The translations under genes and the position numbers were made by a program. Below, piece after piece: positions 46,044-59,424 of a stretch of 64,000 nt of DNA (its first letter is position 1; every line of letters starts with the position of its first letter). The DNA is from Basidiobolus meristosporus CBS 931.73 (lineage: Eukaryota; Basidiobolomycota; Basidiobolomycetes; Basidiobolales; Basidiobolaceae). The DNA lies in NCBI GenBank assembly GCA_002104905.1, contig MCFE01000032.1:154244-218243 (forward strand), given 5' to 3'. The notes beneath the pieces are model-generated. The model did not search any database and was not told the origin of the DNA. It worked only from the letters and a program-made list of their open reading frames with translations.

Positions 46044-46700
46044 AGTTGCCACTATATAATAATATTGCACCAGCTACTAACTACTTCCTGAATAGTAGCT
46101 AGCTGCCCTTGTCACTTTGGGCAAATTTAGTCTAGTGGCTTCCTGATGCCTTTTGGTGCACCTCAGCCTACTGGATACAGCATGCAGAGTGATAACTCTG
46201 AAGCAGAAGGTTTGTTAAAGAAGTGTAAGCCTATATTGCATCAAAAAGGTACTCTGTATGAGAACACAAAACCCTAATATGCATTGATATAACACCTGTG
46301 GAAGAAAATGTCAAGATTACTTTATGGGGCCAAGTGAGGCCTGTAGTCCATTTGCAGACAAATGAATATATGTTCTGGCTAGAGATGTGGTATGGTTCCA
46401 CCTGTATTAGTTATGGTTGCCTTAAGGATTAACTGCTACTTTTTGCCAAAGCTGTCTCAGGATGCAACCCACTATGCACCTAAAATAGATGGACAGCCAT
46501 CATGTAGCAGGAATTATATGACCCTGAGACCATGCTGACACTAGCTTGCAGCAAAAACTGTAAGGCCTACAAATCAGAGAATGCCACCTTTGCAAGGGTC
46601 CAACTTGCAGAAATCCACTACTCTAGGTGAAAAATATTATTAACACTCTTAATATATTCCAGTACTGCCCCAACAAAAGCTGATCATATGGTCCTGCAAT
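46044..46700 (+). pseudogene. Tnp2-like N-terminal remnant of transposon X
   Basis: Diverged copy of 61825-63300. It preserves the site (CCTTGTCACTTTGGGCAAAT) that is split by the solo LTR at 61853-62923. No open frame of length. Confidence 0.5.
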
Positions 46701-46859
46701 ATTCTGTGACTATATAGTATTGCATTCAGTATCAATAAGCTGCAAGCTTTGCTATCATATATGATGATAACTATAACAAGCACCAAGTAGCAACACCTAC
46801 ACTTAAGCTATATACAACAATGCATTTGCCATAGCACCCCCATGCAATGATTCTGGCAG

Positions 46860-48500
46860 AAACCCTACAGCCTTGTATCATTATTCTTCTCAGGCTCTAT
46901 GAATCCTAGCTTCAGCTATCAATATAAGGTCAAACACCTCCTCTGCTGGTATTTGTGCTCAACCCTTGCAATAATCAAGTGTGTTTTCTTGAACACTGTA
47001 GTTTAAGTAGTGCAGCAACCTTGAGGTGTGCCTGTAAATGTTTCAAGTTACACTATATGCATTGTAAGGGGCTTCTGAGTTACTGTGTAATTATATAGTC
47101 TGTCAGTGGGATCTCTACATAGTTTGCAATGTGATATGTGGAGGTTGTGATAGACAAAAAGCCTTTTCTGAATACTCATTTACCCCACTGAAGTGTAGCT
47201 TAAGTAACTGTACTGCCAGCACTTGCAAAAGTGGCAGTTGAATTTATGGTAGTTGTTCTTGACTAGTATGAGGAGAGCTCTTTCTGAACTGATGGCATTA
47301 GTTGGTCAAGATTGCAGCTTCTTTTTCATGCTCTCTTGTCTCTGGTTTAGGTAGGATTTCTTCTTTACCTTACCAATATCATTGCAAAGCCATTGATTCT
47401 ACTTAGACTTGGTGCTTTGTTTGTTGGGGTATATTTCTCCCAGACAAATACTGTACTAACAAATCTTGTACTTTTTGCTTAACCTTGGCTGGCTCCCTTC
47501 TGGCTCCCCATTGTTTGTTTGCTGCTTATTTGGAGCTTTCTTGCCTATCTGTGACAGTAACTTGAGGAAGCCATATGTTTTCACTACGGCACACTTATTC
47601 TTTTGCCTGTAATAGTGTTTGCTATTCATGAGAAAAATTGTTAGTACTCTAACTGTGGTCCAAGATTTGCATACTCATTTTGATCCAGGACAATGCGCAT
47701 AGAGCAGATTAAGTGCATTCTGCTTGGCCTTGAGTTTCCAGTAATAACATAGTATTCTAGTGTCAAGGTGATGCCAGGCTAGACTTCTAATAGCCTCTGG
47801 AATGTTATCCAACTCTTCATCACTGCAAACAATGAAGTCACCAATTTTAAACATCTATTGCTTTTTTGGCCTAGTTAAAGATCACAACTTTTCCTCCCTT
47901 GCTGTAATAAGATTTCTGTGAGCAATATCTCTGGGCACTAGTATTGAGCTTCTGAAGCTTAAGAGTGCTTCCCAGCTGCTAAATTGAGATATTGCTTGAT
48001 TCTGGTCTCTGACATTGAGCTACACATGATCCTACTTTGCAGCAGAGTTACTGCATTTCCTTTCCAGGGTATTAGTTGCACTACATCTTTTATCTGTGAA
48101 TCCTAGTGCTGGGCTATTTCCTGATTTCATTGTGCCTTCACATCTAACCTATTAGCCATTGCCCCTATTTGCCTCAGCAATTCTTTGGCAAGAGCTGACA
48201 ACACACTTGCCAATATAGGTGGTGATAATGTTATGGCAATTATTTGATGGTCTTTTACTGAAAGTACTGCATTAGCTACATTCCCATGTACCTAAGCATT
48301 GTTGACAGCTTGCAGCTCAACAGTAAATCTCAATTGCCTACTTGATTCAGAGCCTGAGGAGTCATCATTATTAATGTGATTATGCACACTGTCAATATGT
48401 CAATTATTAGATGTAGACTTGCTTGTTGCACTCTGTATCAAGGCAAGCTATTGTTTAACATTTCCTGGCTGTTTACTATGGTTAGGTTTGAATGGGAACC
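46860..48500 (-). pseudogene. Degenerate ORF-B copy of transposon X
   Basis: Follows ORF-B of 59425-61390 at DNA level (for example CAAGCTATTGTTTAACAT against CAAGCTGTTGTCCAGCCA near the N-terminal end). Frames are heavily broken. Confidence 0.5.
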
Positions 48501-48599
48501 AGACAATGTTGCTTTATCTTGAAACAACAAGCTACCTGCACCAAGTTTAGTTGCTGAGAATTATATGAAAAAGTTCTCTCTAGACCAAGCCTGAATCAT

Positions 48600-49615
48600 A
48601 AGGCAGTTAATAAATTAAGTTTAATGTTTGTATGATATAAAATTGGAAATATTGTGGTTTGTTGTGGCAGTAATGTTACTGATAGGTACTTATGCTAAAA
48701 TATTACCTGTAGCTATATGATTTAGTTTAAATTGCCATCAATTTCAAATAGTATAATATGTCCAGTCTAACTAATACTAACTGGAATATTAATATCCTGG
48801 TTCTGACAAATCCCACTAAGAACATTTGTTTCTTTGATACAAATGCATATCACACCGTAAACTACTCTAATATTTACTATTTTGAATGCTATCACTTCAA
48901 TCAAATGGCATATCAATGGCTAATATGTCTGATATTATCTTGAAGCTGCGAGTCAACAATTGGCTCATTGATCAGTACATAAGCTCCCTGATTTGCCATT
49001 AAATATTCCATTTTGCCCATTAAGCAAGTAAGCCCATGATCTGTGTAGTTAGACAAGGTGTCAAGTAAGCATGCATCCTATTGCGTAGGTGCAAATCGGA
49101 TTAAATAGCTGCACTGGTGTTACAAATGATGTGTACATATGCAGGGTGTTTATCATAAGGGCTCTGTCTCAAATGTGAGGCAATCTTGATCTTAGTTGAA
49201 ACACAAACATAGTGATCACAGATTTGCAATGGCTTGATTTGGATCACACAAAAAATGCATTATTTGGATCATGGCAAATGGTAGCAATTCATTGTGATTG
49301 CAATTTCTGCTGCAAGGTTTTTTGTAGTGGGAGTAGTACTAAAGCATTTGGTAGTAATTCTCTTTGCATACCTGACCTACTTCCTTGTTGACCATCTTCT
49401 TGGCTACTTGATTGCTTGTGGTAAGTATTTTGCCTACTATTGATGAGTGCAATGCTGGAACTTGGCTATGCTGAATTGCTCCAGATGATATAACAGAACC
49501 AGCCTGAAGTGGCACATACTGACATTTTTTGTTACTTGCCTAATGCTCTAGTGGCACAGGCACTTTGTGAGGGTCATTGTCAGTCAGTTCACCAGAAGTA
49601 GCTAGCTGAAGTTGA
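48600..49615. mobile_element. Transposon X fragment
   Basis: Matches 13990-14225, 43680-44300 and 27347-27760. No coding frame of note. Confidence 0.55.
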
Positions 49616-49962
49616 TGTTGAAATAATTAGGAATCCTCCTAATTATTAATATATTATGAACTAGCACCAAGTTAAGTGATATATTTCAGATTATTAACTT
49701 AGAAATTAGTTTGTAAGATATATGCTAATTATCAGGAATCAGAGAAGTACAGAATTTTAGGAAAATTTGAAGCTTGTCCAAATGAGCTGAAACTTGCACA
49801 TGTACTCCTGAGACTCCCCTGACAGTTACCAAATAGTACATTTACGTAGTTCTGCAATAAGTATAAATACTGTGTTGTAATGCAATAAAGCAACAAGTGA
49901 ATATCATGTAAATCTTCTAATTCTCCAGTTCACTTCCAATATAGGTCTCTAATATTTTGACA
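49616..49962 (+). mobile_element. Solo LTR of another copia-like family
   Basis: 347 bp, TGTTGAAATAATT...ATTTTGACA, with TATAAATAC and AATAAA 21 bp apart. Flanks GTTGA and GTTCA fit a 5-bp duplication with one change; the empty site is seen at 27765-27775 (GATGTTCAGG). It shares CTTGTCCAAATGAGCTGAAA-like structure but little sequence with the main copia LTR. Confidence 0.8.
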
Positions 49963-50745
49963 GTTCAGGCATGCCAGCAAGTGCAGGTGCAACATGATGC
50001 ATTGACATAGCCCATGGCTGAGTTTGATGTAATATTACATATTGACCCAACTTGGTGTGCACCAATAGACCTGTGTCTAAATGAGCAGTTTGATGAGTTT
50101 GGGTATATATGCTCCAAAGCACATTAGCTTGAACCAGGGTGCTCTTTGGAAGGGTGTTAGAGTAGATTAGACTAGCATGCATGGCACACCAATGTTGCAG
50201 GGGATGGTAAGGAATCCAGCTGGGTGTGCTGACACAATTTTGATGCCATTGCTTGTGGTCTGTATTCTTCCTTTTGAAGCTCACCTGATTCCTCAAGGTA
50301 TCCACTTACCCTTTGTCTGATACATTGGAACTGTTGCCTTGAAGAGTCCTGTGTGTATTGCTCTTAAAAGCCACTTAGCTCTACTAATATATCACATACT
50401 ACATAATTTATTTAAGGCAAAAACTGATTCAAAATCTCTTGGTTTTTAATACTTGTCTGGCTATATATCTTCTGACATACATCTACTGGCACCTTGATGA
50501 ATAACTTGTGTCACAGCTTTCTACTCAGATTCATCCATCTCTGTTGACTCTTGTGGGTATCTAGTTCTGCTAGATTAATGAGTTGTGCCCAAATATCTTA
50601 ATTTGGTCTGGGTTATACTAAAGAAGAGCTATGACTTGGCATAGGGCCCATATTAACAGATATGGATACATATACAGAAGTGTACTGCCATCAACCTGGT
50701 CTTATATGAATAATCTGAGGACCATTGTGTTTGTGGAATTATCCA
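49963..50745. mobile_element. Transposon X fragment
   Basis: Homologous to 27765-27870 joined to 33342-34010; keeps the empty site for copia D near 50063 (CACCAATAGACCTGTGTC). Carries the second copy of the minus-strand ORF-C frame. Ends with a short MITE-end match (ATAGACTTGTTCTGTT) near 50750. Confidence 0.55.
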
Positions 50746-50759
50746 TATGATAGACTTGT

Positions 50760-52009
50760 TCTGTTGCACCTCATGGTGTTGTCTTTCTTTAGAATATCAG
50801 TTAAAGGGGCTGCAATACTTGCAAAGGACTTAAAGAATCTCCAATAATAGGAGACCATTCCAAGGAATGATCTGAGTTCTGATATGCTATGGAGCTGCTT
50901 CAGCTTCTTGATGACTTCTATCTTTGTTGGGTCTGGGGTAACTTCTGTGCTAGTCACTATGTGTCTCAGGTACTCAACAAGTTCCTTCAAGAATGCACAC
51001 TTTGTTAGCTTACCATACAGCTTGTTCTCTCTTAGCTTCTTCAAGACCTTTTCAACATGCACCAAGTGTTTCTCAGCTATCTTGCTGCATATCAATATGT
51101 CATCCAGATAGATTACCACAAACTTGTATTCCAGAATGACTTTTAGCATCAAGGTCATGAATGTTGCAGGGGCATTGGTAAAGCCAAAACTCACAACTAG
51201 GAGCTTGTAATGTCGCTATCTGGTCCTGATTGCTGTCTTAGAGATGTCTTCTGGTTTCACCCAATCTGGTTGTACCCTGATATAAGATCAATCTTGCTGA
51301 GTATTGTAGCTCCATTGTGTTGGTCCAAATGCTCATCAATCCAAGGTATGGAGTACTTATTCTTCATGGTAACTGAGTTGATGGCACTGTAGTCAATGCA
51401 CATCCTGAGTGCTACATCCTTCTTTTTTGCAAAAAGTACTGTTGCTCCCCAAGGTGACTTGCTGGGTCTGATGTATCCTTGCTCTGATAACTAACCTATT
51501 TGTCTCTTCATCTATTACAACTCCAATGGACTCATTCTGTAAGGAGTCTTACTGACTGGAGTGCTATCTCCTTTGTCAATGGCATGATCCATGCCTCTGA
51601 CTGGTGGTAGCCTTATGAGTTCCTCTGAAAATACATCTGAATATTCCTTCAAATGAGAATGCACCTTCTGGGATGCTGGAGTAGAAAATTCCTCCTGTAT
51701 ATTATCAAGAAGAACATCTGGGTACCTTTTCTAGGTGCTCTACAGAACTGTGTCTTGCTAAGCTCATTTATTTCACACACACTGAAATTGACCAACTTAA
51801 AATCCAGTTTGGCAGGTAAAATATCATAGGTATTATATTCCTTCTGGATCTGAGTAGCCTGGGATCTTCAGTTGATTGATGGATTACAACAAAATAGCCA
51901 GGTTTTTCCAAGTACAAGGCCAAACTCACAGTTCCAAATGTAAAGGACTGTAGGTCTTCTTCATAGTAATTGGTTTTCATCCTAACTGGCTGAGTAGTAC
52001 GGTTGATTA
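50760..52009 (-). pseudogene. Gypsy element H: protease and reverse transcriptase part
   Basis: Same family as G, reversed. RT includes SFGFTNAPATFMTL, VVIYLDDILICSK, KLYGKLTKCAFL and LRSFLGMVSYYWRFFKSFA. The protease region lies at 51980-51768. It continues at 56213 across element G. The left side is truncated at 50760, so integrase is missing. Confidence 0.85.
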
Positions 52010-52013
52010 TGTG

Positions 52014-55000
52014 CGTTATGATCTACAGCTTCAATGTTTAAGTTAAATTAGTTTTTAATCAGATCAATTAGTTATATGTTCAGCCTATTAGTATATCAGT
52101 ATTATCTATCAAACAGTGGCATAAGTAAGCGGATGAATCAGCAGATCCTCAGCAGACACAAATAGATATACTAAGTAAGATCTTATTGAGTGATGATGAT
52201 GCAGTCAAATGAGTCATCAGCCACAACTTACATTGGGAAATACAATTACTCAGCAATTGAACTGGCAAAGTGTATCTAAGGAGCTGCTGGAACCTCAATA
52301 AAAATCAGTTCAAGTTTTAGTGAATACTGTTCTAGCTAAGCTCCCTATTCCTCTACAACTCTGATATCAAAACTTGCAACATTGGTAGCAGCTATAACTA
52401 GAAACCTCCCTCCCGATGAAAGAAGAAGCCTTCCTCAAGATGTTCAAAAATCAAGAATGGAAGAATGCTGTGCAGCAAATCCTGGCCCAACAGCAACAGT
52501 TATTCCAGATCCTTAGCCAGCAGCAACAAGGAATGGCTACAATGGCCCAAAGCCAGCAAAACCCTGTCAAGAGCAACTTAAGTGTGAAGGTCAACCGGTA
52601 CCATGGTAGGATCAATGAAAACCTGGGAACTTAGCACTTCCAGATTGAAGAAACTTTCATGGCTAAGGGAATTGCTCCAGATAGCTAGTTACATTATGCA
52701 GCCACTTACCTGGCAGATGCAGCTTTACAGTGGTACCACAACAAGATCTGGTAAGCCACCATGGTGGGATGCTCAACAATCTCTACCTGGGATGAGTTTG
52801 TGTCAGAAATTCCAGATGCTTTTGAACCTCCATACCAGCAGACACTATTAAGCTTAAAGTTGAAGAAACTCAGACTGAAAGGAATGGCTCAATAGTACAT
52901 CGATGAATATAGATGTCTACTTGGACAAATTGAAAGAATGGACCCCCTGGATCAACTGGAATACTTTAATGATGGGTTGAAAGAAAGAACTGGCAAGGAA
53001 GTGAGTTATCAGAGACCCCTGGCTATTGAAGAAGCCATCAGGATTGCCATGACCATACCTCAGCTAGGTTTGGAGTTGGGAGGTTCACAGTAACTAATCA
53101 GCAAGGTTACAAACACTATGAAAGAAGACAATCATATGCAGTGCCAATGGAAGTAGATGCTTTGCAGAAGATTCCTACCGCAGAAGCTTGTAAGAAGAAA
53201 GGACTCTGCTTCAATTGCCACCAGTAAGGACTTATTGCAAAGTAGTGCCCTCAGAGAAGAAATGGACACCAGCCATGAAGAACCTTCATACATATTGAAG
53301 CCCTTAAGCTCAGTAACATGGAGGATGAACTTGAAGAAGACTCAGACCTCACCTTCCATATGACAGATCATTACCTATTCCAGAGGGCTATTTTGTTGCA
53401 ATCCATCAATCAACTGGAGAACCCATGCTACTCAGATCTAGGAGGACAACAAGACCTATAGCTATTATTGGCCAGACTGGATTTCAACTAGGTCAATTCC
53501 AATGTGTGTGAAACAAGTGAACTTAGCAAGACACAGTTCTATTGAGCACTTAGAAAAGGCACCCAGATTATTCCCATGGCAGTATTATAGGAGGATTCCT
53601 CTACTCCAGTACCCCAGAAGGTTCAGACTCTTTTGAAGGATTATTCCAACATATTTCCAGATGGACCTGCCAGCCTACCACCAGTCCAAGACGTGGATCA
53701 TGCCATTGGCTCAGGAGTTAGCCCTCCAGTGAGTAAGACACCTTATGGAATGAGTCAAGTGGAATAGGAAGAGATGAAGAGACAAATAGATCATTTATTG
53801 GAGCAAGGATATATCAGACCCAGCCAGTCACCCTGGGGAGCACCTGTACTTTTTGTGAAGAAGAAGGATGGAACACTCAGGATGTGCACTGACTACAGAG
53901 CCCCCAACTCAGTTACTATGAAGAATAAGTACCCCACACCTTGGATTGATGAGCTTTGGACCAACTCAATGGAACCACTATATTCAGCAAGATTGACCTG
54001 ATGTCAGGATACTACCAGATTAGGGTGAAGCCAGAAGTCAACCTAAGACAGCAATCAGGATCAGATATGGACATTACAAGTACTTAGTCATGAGTGTTGG
54101 CCTCACCAATGCCCCTGCAACAGTCATGACCCTGTTTCAGACTGTCTTCCAGGAGTACTTAGACAAGTTTGTGATAATCTACCTAGATGACATATTGATA
54201 TACAGCAAGACAGTAGAGGATCACATGGTGCACATTGAAAAGGTCTTGAAGAAGCTAAGAGAGAACAAACTATATGGCAAGCTAGCTAAGTGTGAATTCT
54301 TCAAGGAACATGTTGAACATCTGGGACACATACAACTGCCACTATTTTGAAGGAGTCAAATGCACTGTGAAGACTGAACATGCCTCCCTCAAGTATATAT
54401 TTACTCAGAAGGTACTCTCTAGAGAATGACAAGATGGAGTGAATACATTCAGCAATTTGATTTGGAGATTGTCTACTGCCCTGCAAAAGACAACACAGTT
54501 GCTAATGCTTTATCAAGATTAGAACAAGTTGCACAACTTAACTTGGTGCATGAATCAGATTGGCCTAGCCTATTACCAAAGTACTTGGAGGACCAAGCCA
54601 TTCCTAATGAGGTGGATAATGAGATCAAGAAGATAATCCAGGATGAAGCCAGCAAATTTGTGGTACAGGATGAAACACTCTACCAAATTGTTGATGGGAG
54701 CCCTATTGCCTCTTGCCCTTATGTTGCTTGCCTGGATTTAATACATCAGCTACACAATGGATATGGTCATCTTGGAGTTGAAGGAACCTATAGCCTTGTG
54801 AAAGCCAGAGCATGGTGGCCCAGAATGAAAAAAGACATTGAGAAGCTAGTAAAAATATGCCCAAGTTGCCAAATCAACCAAGGCCAACCACAGAGATTTG
54901 CCAAACTCTTTCCCTTGGAGCCAATAAGACCATTTGAAAGATGGGGAACTGACTTTATTGGAAGATTGCTAACTACCAGGAAATGCAACCATTGGATTCT

Positions 55001-56208
55001 AGTAGCAATTCATCATGCTTCTAAATGGCTAGTGGCTAAAGCAGTACCTGTACCCAGTGAACAAGAAGTTGCAAGTTTCATCTACCATGAGATCCTTATG
55101 AAGTTTAGATGCCCTGTAGAGATTCAACTTCATAGAGGAGCAAAGTCTATAGCAAAGACATTGGAAGCTTACCTGGAACTGCAGCACATCAGACACTCAA
55201 AAACCTTGGCATATTATCCTAGTACTAATGAAGTCACTGAGCAGTGTAATGGATTATATGGAAAAATGCTGACCAATTATGCAAATGAAGCTGTCAGTAG
55301 ATGGGATGAGTATATAGACCATGCACTCTCTGCATGCAGAGTAAGAGTGCACAACACCACCCAACAATTGCCATTTTACTCAGTGTATGGATGTGAACCA
55401 AGGATTCCAGGTGATCTCACACAACCAAAGCTTACAAATGTCTTAGAAGTTGAACTCAGTCAGCCAAGTAGACACCAGCAGCTGGAACAAAGACATCAAG
55501 AGGCACAGGCAAAAGTATCTCAAAGTGCAGAAAAGATGAAGCCGGGATTTGATAAGACTATATCACCAGAATCATTGACAGTTAGGAACTTTGTTTTGCT
55601 GAGAAACAATACTTGGAAGAAGTTTGAGCCACAAAGGACAGGTCCTCTTATGAGCATCAGAGAATGTCCATTTGCAACTTACTAACTAGTGGACAAACAA
55701 GGAAATATCTGGGAAGATTTAGTTCATAGAGACAGACTGAAGCTTGCAAGACTTGCCAACAATACTGAACCTTCAAGATGTTAATATCATAAGAAAAGTG
55801 ATTCAGGAGAACCCTCTCAGCTTCAGTAGGGGAGAATGTTATGATCTACCGCTTAAATGCTTAAGTTAGACCAGTTTTTAGTCAAGTCAATTAGTTATAT
55901 GTTTAGCCTATCAGTATATCAGTATTATCTACCAAATCAGTAGCATTAGTCAGCAGATGAGTCAGCAGACACTTATCAGACAGGAATAGATATACATTAA
56001 GTAGGATCTTATTGGGTGATGCTAATGCAATCTAATGAGTCAACAGCCTCAGCCCACATTGGGAAATACAATTAGTCAGCAATAGATCTGGCAAAAATGC
56101 ATATAAGGGGCTGCTGGAACCTCAATAAAAATCATTTCAGGTTTTAGTAAATACAATACTAGCTAAACTCCCTATTCCTCTACAGCTCTTATACCATGGC
56201 TTGTAACA
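52014..56208 (+). mobile_element. Gypsy element G with both LTRs, inserted in element H
   Basis: LTRs 52014-52381 and 55837-56208, TGTTATGATC...TAACA (the 5' copy starts CG). Flanked by TGTG on both sides (52010-52013, 56209-56212). The polypurine tract AGTAGGGGAGAA precedes the 3' LTR. TTGGTAGCAGC after the 5' LTR fits priming by the 3' end of initiator tRNA-Met. Confidence 0.92.
52416..55740 (+). pseudogene. Gypsy G gag-pol, internally deleted
   Basis: Gag starts at about 52416 with a glutamine-rich stretch (IQAQQQQL-type) and is broken after about 70 codons; zinc knuckle and protease remnants follow to 53480. RT 53774-54330 has [28 protein letters not shown] and IIYLDDILIYSK. The RT thumb and most of RNase H are deleted at about 54335. 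From 54426 a 419-codon frame holds the RNase H end (YCPAKDNTVANALSR), the integrase zinc finger (HLGVEGTYSLVKA, CPSCQINQG), core (WGTDFIGRLLTTRK) and C-terminal domain. Confidence 0.9.
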
Positions 56209-57298
56209 TGTGAGAGTTCCCAACAGCTATTGAGACTGAAGTGGATTTTGTGGGTTCCAACTTGATTCCAGCTTTCAAAGCAAATTGCTTTGACATGTAC
56301 TCATGCAATGCTCCTTAGTCAATCATGATCTAGGCAGTTATTCCATTGAATACTCCACTGAAGCATAATAGCTTTCCTGAGTTTGTGGTCATCTGGAATA
56401 AGTGTTTTTCTGTCATATGGAAGGTGAGTTCTGAGTTTTCTTCAAGTGCATCCTCCATGTGACTGTGCTCAAGGGCTTCAATATGGCTGAAGGTTTGTGA
56501 TGGCTGGCATCAATTTCTTCTGTGAGGGCAGAACTTTGCAATATGTCCCTGCTTGTGGCAATTGAAGCAAAGTCCTTTCTTCTTACAAACTTCTGAGGTG
56601 GGATTCTTCTGCATAGCATCTATTTCTGTTGGCACTGCTTCTGATTGTCTTCTTTCATAGTGATTGTAGCCTCTCTGATCAGTCATTGTGGGCTTTCCAA
56701 CTCCAAGTATAGCTTATTTATAGTCAACAGCAATATTGATGGCTTCTTGTTATGAATAGACACACGGCAGGAGAGTAGAGCTAGGCAAGGCAGGACCAGG
56801 AAAGGACTTAGGTGTGGATCAACAAGGCAAGATATGCTTCCAAGGCAAGGCTGTTTATTCAAGACCTGTATTTATCCAACTGAGGAATACATAAGGGGGG
56901 ATAAGACTATATATACTTCTTGGCAATATGGATGCCAAGAGATATTGGCTAATACTGATGGGGTTCTGGGGTGAGGCATAGTAAGTGTGCCAAGATAGAA
57001 TAAACTGCAACTCACTTAGCCTTGAAAGCTTCTTCAATATGGAGGAGCCAGGTTCCCAGGTTTTCATTGCCTTTACCATGGTACCAGTTGACCTTCACAC
57101 CAAAGTTGATCTGGACAGGGTTTGCTGGCTTTGGGCCATTGTAGTCATTCCTTGTTGCTGCTGGCTAAGGATCTGGAGTAACTGTTGCTGTTGGGCCTGG
57201 ATTTGCTGCACAGCATTCTTCCATTCTTGATTTTGGACATCTTGAGGAAGGCTTCTTCTTTCATTGGGAGGGAGGTTTCTAGTTATAGCTGCTACCAA
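56209..57298 (-). pseudogene. Gypsy element H: gag and protease start
   Basis: Same family and order as G: Q-rich gag (57298-57095), VKAMKTWEPGSSILKKLS, and the zinc-knuckle region (57000-56400). Together with 50760-52009 it forms one element split by G. Confidence 0.85.
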
Positions 57299-57347
57299 TG
57301 TTGCAAGTCTTGATATAAGAGTTGTAGAGGAAAAGGGAGCTTAGAAT
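57299..57347 (-). repeat. Remnant of element H 5' LTR
   Basis: TGTTGCAAGTCTTGATATAA and the following 29 bases match the inner end of family G LTRs; beyond 57347 the match fades. 57348-57530 holds nothing I recognise. Confidence 0.6.
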
Positions 57348-57536
57348 AAGTAAAATAGGTAAGGTATTATTAATGCACAGTATATTGATACAAGATGACA
57401 TCCACCAAGAGAATTGTGTCTGGAGCATTGTGAAGAATATATAAAGAAATAAAAGCACTGTTCTGAGTAACATTAGTAAGATTGAGTACAATCACCAGTA
57501 ACTCTATCCTACCACTGGCATAATGGTAGAAATCAA

Positions 57537-57623
57537 AGTGCCAGCAAGTGCTGTAGAGTACCAGATTGATTGAGCACTCTAAACAGGCTGGCACTATATG
57601 GCACTATCTAACATAACAAGTCT
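57537..57623. mobile_element. Terminal remnant of the foldback MITE
   Basis: GGCACTATATGGCACTATCT and the end AACAAGTCT resemble the MITE right terminus. Only the last 90 bp are recognisable. Confidence 0.5.
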
Positions 57624-58045
57624 ATTATACATGATACATTTTGGATAGTGTTGCAATGGATCAGATCACATCAATGGCAAATTTTCAATTTGACTATAGA
57701 CTTGTGAGTAGATCACCAATAAAATCTCCAAGTCATTGTTACTGGATGATTTTTGCAACATAATGATGGGATTCATGGCAATTGTTGGAGACTTAATCAT
57801 AATGCATTGAAAATCAAATAAATTATGCTGATAACACCAAATCAATTCATATCACCTCTGCTTAGTCACATACCAGTTTTGGTATAACTTCCTCATCTGA
57901 ATGGTTTTTCTCATCAATCTCATCATTACCACTGGATTTCCTTTTGCCACATTAGAGGAGATATATACCAAGTACTGTGAGCCATCTACCCTAATCCATT
58001 AAAGGAGATCCCTTGTTAAGCTTTTCTGTCATTACAAGAATTATT
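57624..58045. mobile_element. Transposon X fragment with empty site for gypsy F
   Basis: Homologous to 34200-34477 joined directly to 42013-42070; reads AAGTACTGTGAGCCATC where gypsy F is inserted in the other copy. Confidence 0.65.
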
Positions 58046-58380
58046 GCGCAAGTTTGAGAATTTTCATGTTCTGGTACTGATCTAAGTGACTAAGTTGGGT
58101 GAATATTTAGGTTGTATCACAAACTTTACAACAATCCATAGAACATTTTCACCAAAATACCAGGTATCCAGAACATGAAAACTCTAAAACGTGTCTAAAC
58201 AGCCCCAGGTCTTGAGCACATGCTCTTGGAACCTTTCTAATCCTATTCTACATGTTTATAATGCCAACATGATGTAAAGGTATAAATACTACACTTATAT
58301 TCAATAAATCATTAAGTGAGCACTACATAATCTATTTGTCCTCCCAATCACTTCCAATATCCTCAATACTCCTAATATAT
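58046..58380. repeat. Two partial copia LTRs, head to head
   Basis: 58046-58134 is the outer part of a minus-orientation LTR ending TTTACAACA; 58141-58377 is a plus-orientation LTR lacking its first 100 bp. Neither is complete. 58381-58647 shows nothing I recognise. Confidence 0.7.
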
Positions 58381-58647
58381 AAGCTACAATAGGACCATTT
58401 CCAAGTGATCATAACTTTGTCATTAGGTGGTCTGATCACCATCAAGTCTATCATATGTCAGGCATTTTAGATGGCAAAACTATGGCACAATCTGGCCATA
58501 ACATTGCTCAGAGGGTCAAGTATTGCAAGCTGCCAACCATATTACAGCCTCACTAAGGGATTCTCACAGTTTATGGTGATTGGATGCACTTGGGAGACCA
58601 GAATATTTCCATAAAGAACAAGACATAGGGGAAACCATTGTTTGAAT

Positions 58648-58995
58648 TGTTGTAAAAGTTGTAATTCCATCTAAATATTCACCTAGCTGGGTAACTTTTA
58701 TCATTACCTTCAAAACCTAGGGAATACTGACCAAATTCCTTGTTGGAATTTACTTAGAATATTTTCACCAAAATACCAGGCACCCAAATCACAAAAATTC
58801 TCAAAGTTGTCCAAACAGCCCCAAACTCTGCACACATGTTCTTGGGACCTTCCTTAACCTATTCTATGGGTCTGTTATGCACAGACCATGTAAAAGTATG
58901 AATACTACTTTTGCATTCAATAAATAATCAAGTGAAAACCACACAATATACTTGTACTCCCAATCACTTCCAATATCTCCAAGACTCTTACAGCA
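58648..58995 (+). mobile_element. Solo LTR of the 349-bp copia family
   Basis: TGTTGTAAAAG...CTTACAGCA. TGAAT is found directly before it (58643-58647) and again at 58998-59002, two bases after the apparent end, so a duplication is likely with a small change at the 3' edge. Confidence 0.8.
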
Positions 58996-59002
58996 ATTGA
59001 AT

Positions 59003-59424
59003 GGTTGAAAAAATATGTCAAAAGGCCGTCACAAAGTTAAAATCCTGTGACTAAGTGGTACTGATCCTGTCAGGACACTGTCCAGAGACCATTGAAAAAT
59101 AATCACACCCCAGATTTCACAAAAAACTTAGTCAAAATTTTTCATCACAACAATACAGAAGTGGCTTTTGATTGGTTCCCTGCCAATTTGCTCACTTTCT
59201 GATACTGGACACACTATCACCTCCTATGTTTGTGTGTGTTGATTGGCTATTGCCTTTTTTTCTCACTCCTTACTTCCTGACTCAATCATTCCTCTTACTT
59301 TTCATGCGTACAAATTGATTTATTTCCGTCAAAACTTCTGTTGTACCTCAATTGCCAATTGTATTGAGTTATGCAAGTCCCTATACCCTGCACTAACATT
59401 AACCCCAACCCCACACTCAACAAG
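59003..59424. repeat. Second copy of the LTR-like module at 22059-22600
   Basis: Same order as at 22059: CAAAAGGC..GTCA, TGTCAGGACACTGTCC, ...CACTAACA, then ORF-B. The shared arrangement in two places argues that module and ORF-B move together or share a common ancestor locus. Confidence 0.45.
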
